Shown piece after piece: positions 7,188-9,404 of a stretch of 9,404 bases of DNA; the stretch's first letter is position 1, and each line of letters starts with the position of its first letter. The notes beneath the pieces are model-generated. The model had not been told where the DNA came from. It saw only the letters and a program-made list of their open reading frames with translations, and made no database searches. The DNA is from Rhodospirillaceae bacterium. Lineage in GTDB: Bacteria > Pseudomonadota > Alphaproteobacteria > Thalassobaculales > Thalassobaculaceae. The position numbers were made by a program, and so were the translations under genes. The DNA is taken from contig NZVJ01000042.1 in assembly GCA_002701455.1 (NCBI GenBank), positions 3,236-12,639 of the forward strand. The letters run 5' to 3'.

Positions 7188-8041
7188 TGGCATCTGTGGA
7201 CCATAAAAAAATTGAGATTGGCGGTATGACGCTGTCAAATCAAAGGCCCTTCGTTCTTATTGCGGGTCCATGTCAAATTGAGAGCGAAGACCATTCATTT
7301 ATGATTGCAAAAAAGTTAGAAGGAATTTGTGCAAAACTGGAGATACCCTTTATATTTAAAGCTTCTTTTGACAAAGCCAATAGATCAAGTGTTTCAGGAA
7401 AAAGAGGGGTCGGTCTTGAAAGAGGACTGGATATACTTGGAAAGATTAGAGAGACTGTAGGCTGTCCTGTCCTCACAGATGTCCACGAACGTGAACAATG
7501 CAAACGAGTCGCAGAGGTTGCCGATGTGATTCAAATTCCAGCTTTTCTCTGTCGGCAAACAGACTTAGTTTTGGAAGCGGGCAGAACTGGTAAAATTGTT
7601 AATATAAAAAAGGGACAGTTTTTAGCGCCTTGGGACATGTATAATATTGTTGAAAAGTTAGCCTCAGTTGGAAATGAAAAGGTTTTGTTGACCGAACGAG
7701 GCAGTAGCTTTGGTTATAATACGTTGGTTTGCGACATGCGATCATTAACACAAATGGCTGTTACAGGTTGTCCCGTAGTGTTTGATGCAACTCACTCGGT
7801 CCAGCAACCAGGATCGCTGGGTGGGGCGAGTGGTGGAGATAGATCTTTCGTGCCTGTTCTTGCCAGGGCGGCAATAGCAGTGGGTGTTGCTGCACTCTTT
7901 GTTGAAACTCATAATGATCCCGATAATGCCCCCAGTGACGGCCCCAATATGATACGACTGGATGATATGGAATATATGCTAGGTCAACTCAAGAAGTTTG
8001 ATGAAATTAGCAAGGCTAACCCTCCGGTTGATCGGCAGTAG
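7187..8041 (+). CDS. kdsA: 3-deoxy-8-phosphooctulonate synthase (Kdo-8-phosphate synthase)
   Basis: KdsA condenses phosphoenolpyruvate with D-arabinose 5-phosphate to Kdo 8-phosphate, the precursor of the inner-core sugar Kdo of lipopolysaccharide. With the ATG at 7187 it has 284 residues, the same as E. coli KdsA. Family motifs in order are [10 protein letters not shown] (24-33), [51 protein letters not shown] and FVETHNDPD. Cys29, His203, Glu240 and Asp251 (in PSDGPN) line up with the four metal ligands of metal-dependent KdsA; the metal-independent E. coli type has Asn in place of the Cys. The start overlaps the pyrG stop as TGATG, with AGG at 7176-7178 acting as a ribosome binding site 8 bases upstream. 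A TTG directly before the ATG (7184) is the alternative start and would add one Met. Its substrate PEP is the product of the downstream eno. Confidence 0.97.
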   Translation: MASVDHKKIEIGGMTLSNQRPFVLIAGPCQIESEDHSFMIAKKLEGICAKLEIPFIFKASFDKANRSSVSGKRGVGLERGLDILGKIRETVGCPVLTDVHEREQCKRVAEVADVIQIPAFLCRQTDLVLEAGRTGKIVNIKKGQFLAPWDMYNIVEKLASVGNEKVLLTERGSSFGYNTLVCDMRSLTQMAVTGCPVVFDATHSVQQPGSLGGASGGDRSFVPVLARAAIAVGVAALFVETHNDPDNAPSDGPNMIRLDDMEYMLGQLKKFDEISKANPPVDRQ

Positions 8042-8070
8042 TAAAGGAGCGGATGCTAACTTTACCTTTT
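8041..8070 (+). terminator. Hairpin on the kdsA stop codon, possible weak terminator
   Basis: GTAAAG (8041-8046) pairs with CTTTAC (8060-8065), and inside it AGC (8048-8050) pairs with GCT (8055-8057) around a GGAT loop, with a small 1/2-base internal bulge. TTTT follows at 8067-8070 after one C. The stem is short and AT-rich and the T run is brief, so termination is likely partial at best. It could instead be an mRNA processing or stability element between kdsA and eno, or chance. Confidence 0.3.
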
Positions 8071-8136
8071 CCATAATTGATCTTATCAGAGCCAATAATA
8101 GAAACCGTAAGAATACCAATTTGTTTAGCGGAATAA

Positions 8137-9404
<1,268 letters not shown>

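Overview
This window is a stretch of ordinary chromosomal housekeeping genes from a Gram-negative bacterium, most likely an alphaproteobacterium. The block tpiA-secG-pyrG-kdsA-eno on the + strand, with a PpiD/SurA-type foldase and trpE running divergently from tpiA, is an arrangement I associate with alphaproteobacteria. The TrpE, SecG and PpiD sequences also read like alphaproteobacterial versions. Kdo synthesis (kdsA) implies lipopolysaccharide and an outer membrane. Base composition looks moderately AT-rich by eye (not computed), which would suit a free-living marine lineage, but I cannot assign a genus.

Layout. Positions 1-674 (+) hold the C-terminal half of a major facilitator superfamily transporter whose start lies outside the window. 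It meets trpE tail to tail with no base between the two stop codons. On the - strand, ppiD (4072 to 2180) and trpE (2183 to 675) overlap by 4 bases (ATGA) and look like one transcription unit, with a plausible sigma-70 promoter at 4136-4165. The 208-base gap between the ppiD and tpiA starts is the divergent control region. On the + strand follow tpiA (4281-5036), secG (5129-5446), pyrG (5556-7187), kdsA (7187-8041, sharing one base with the pyrG stop) and eno (from 8140, cut by the window end a few residues before its stop). A small hairpin sits on the kdsA stop codon. No gene-free stretch exceeds 300 bases, and I see no RNA genes, mobile elements or CRISPR arrays.

How the genes relate. TpiA and enolase are glycolytic, and enolase makes the phosphoenolpyruvate that KdsA condenses with arabinose-5-phosphate. 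PyrG makes CTP, which KdsB later uses to activate Kdo, so pyrG-kdsA coupling is metabolically sensible. SecG and PpiD both act at or beside the SecYEG translocon. TrpE commits chorismate to tryptophan, but its usual partner trpG does not follow it here.

I found no convincing undescribed system. The points worth a second look are modest: the separation of trpE from trpG, a direct repeat overlapping the ppiD -10 box, a metal-type KdsA active site, and a degenerate parvulin domain in PpiD. Several longest-ORF starts (ppiD, tpiA, secG, kdsA) should be moved downstream.
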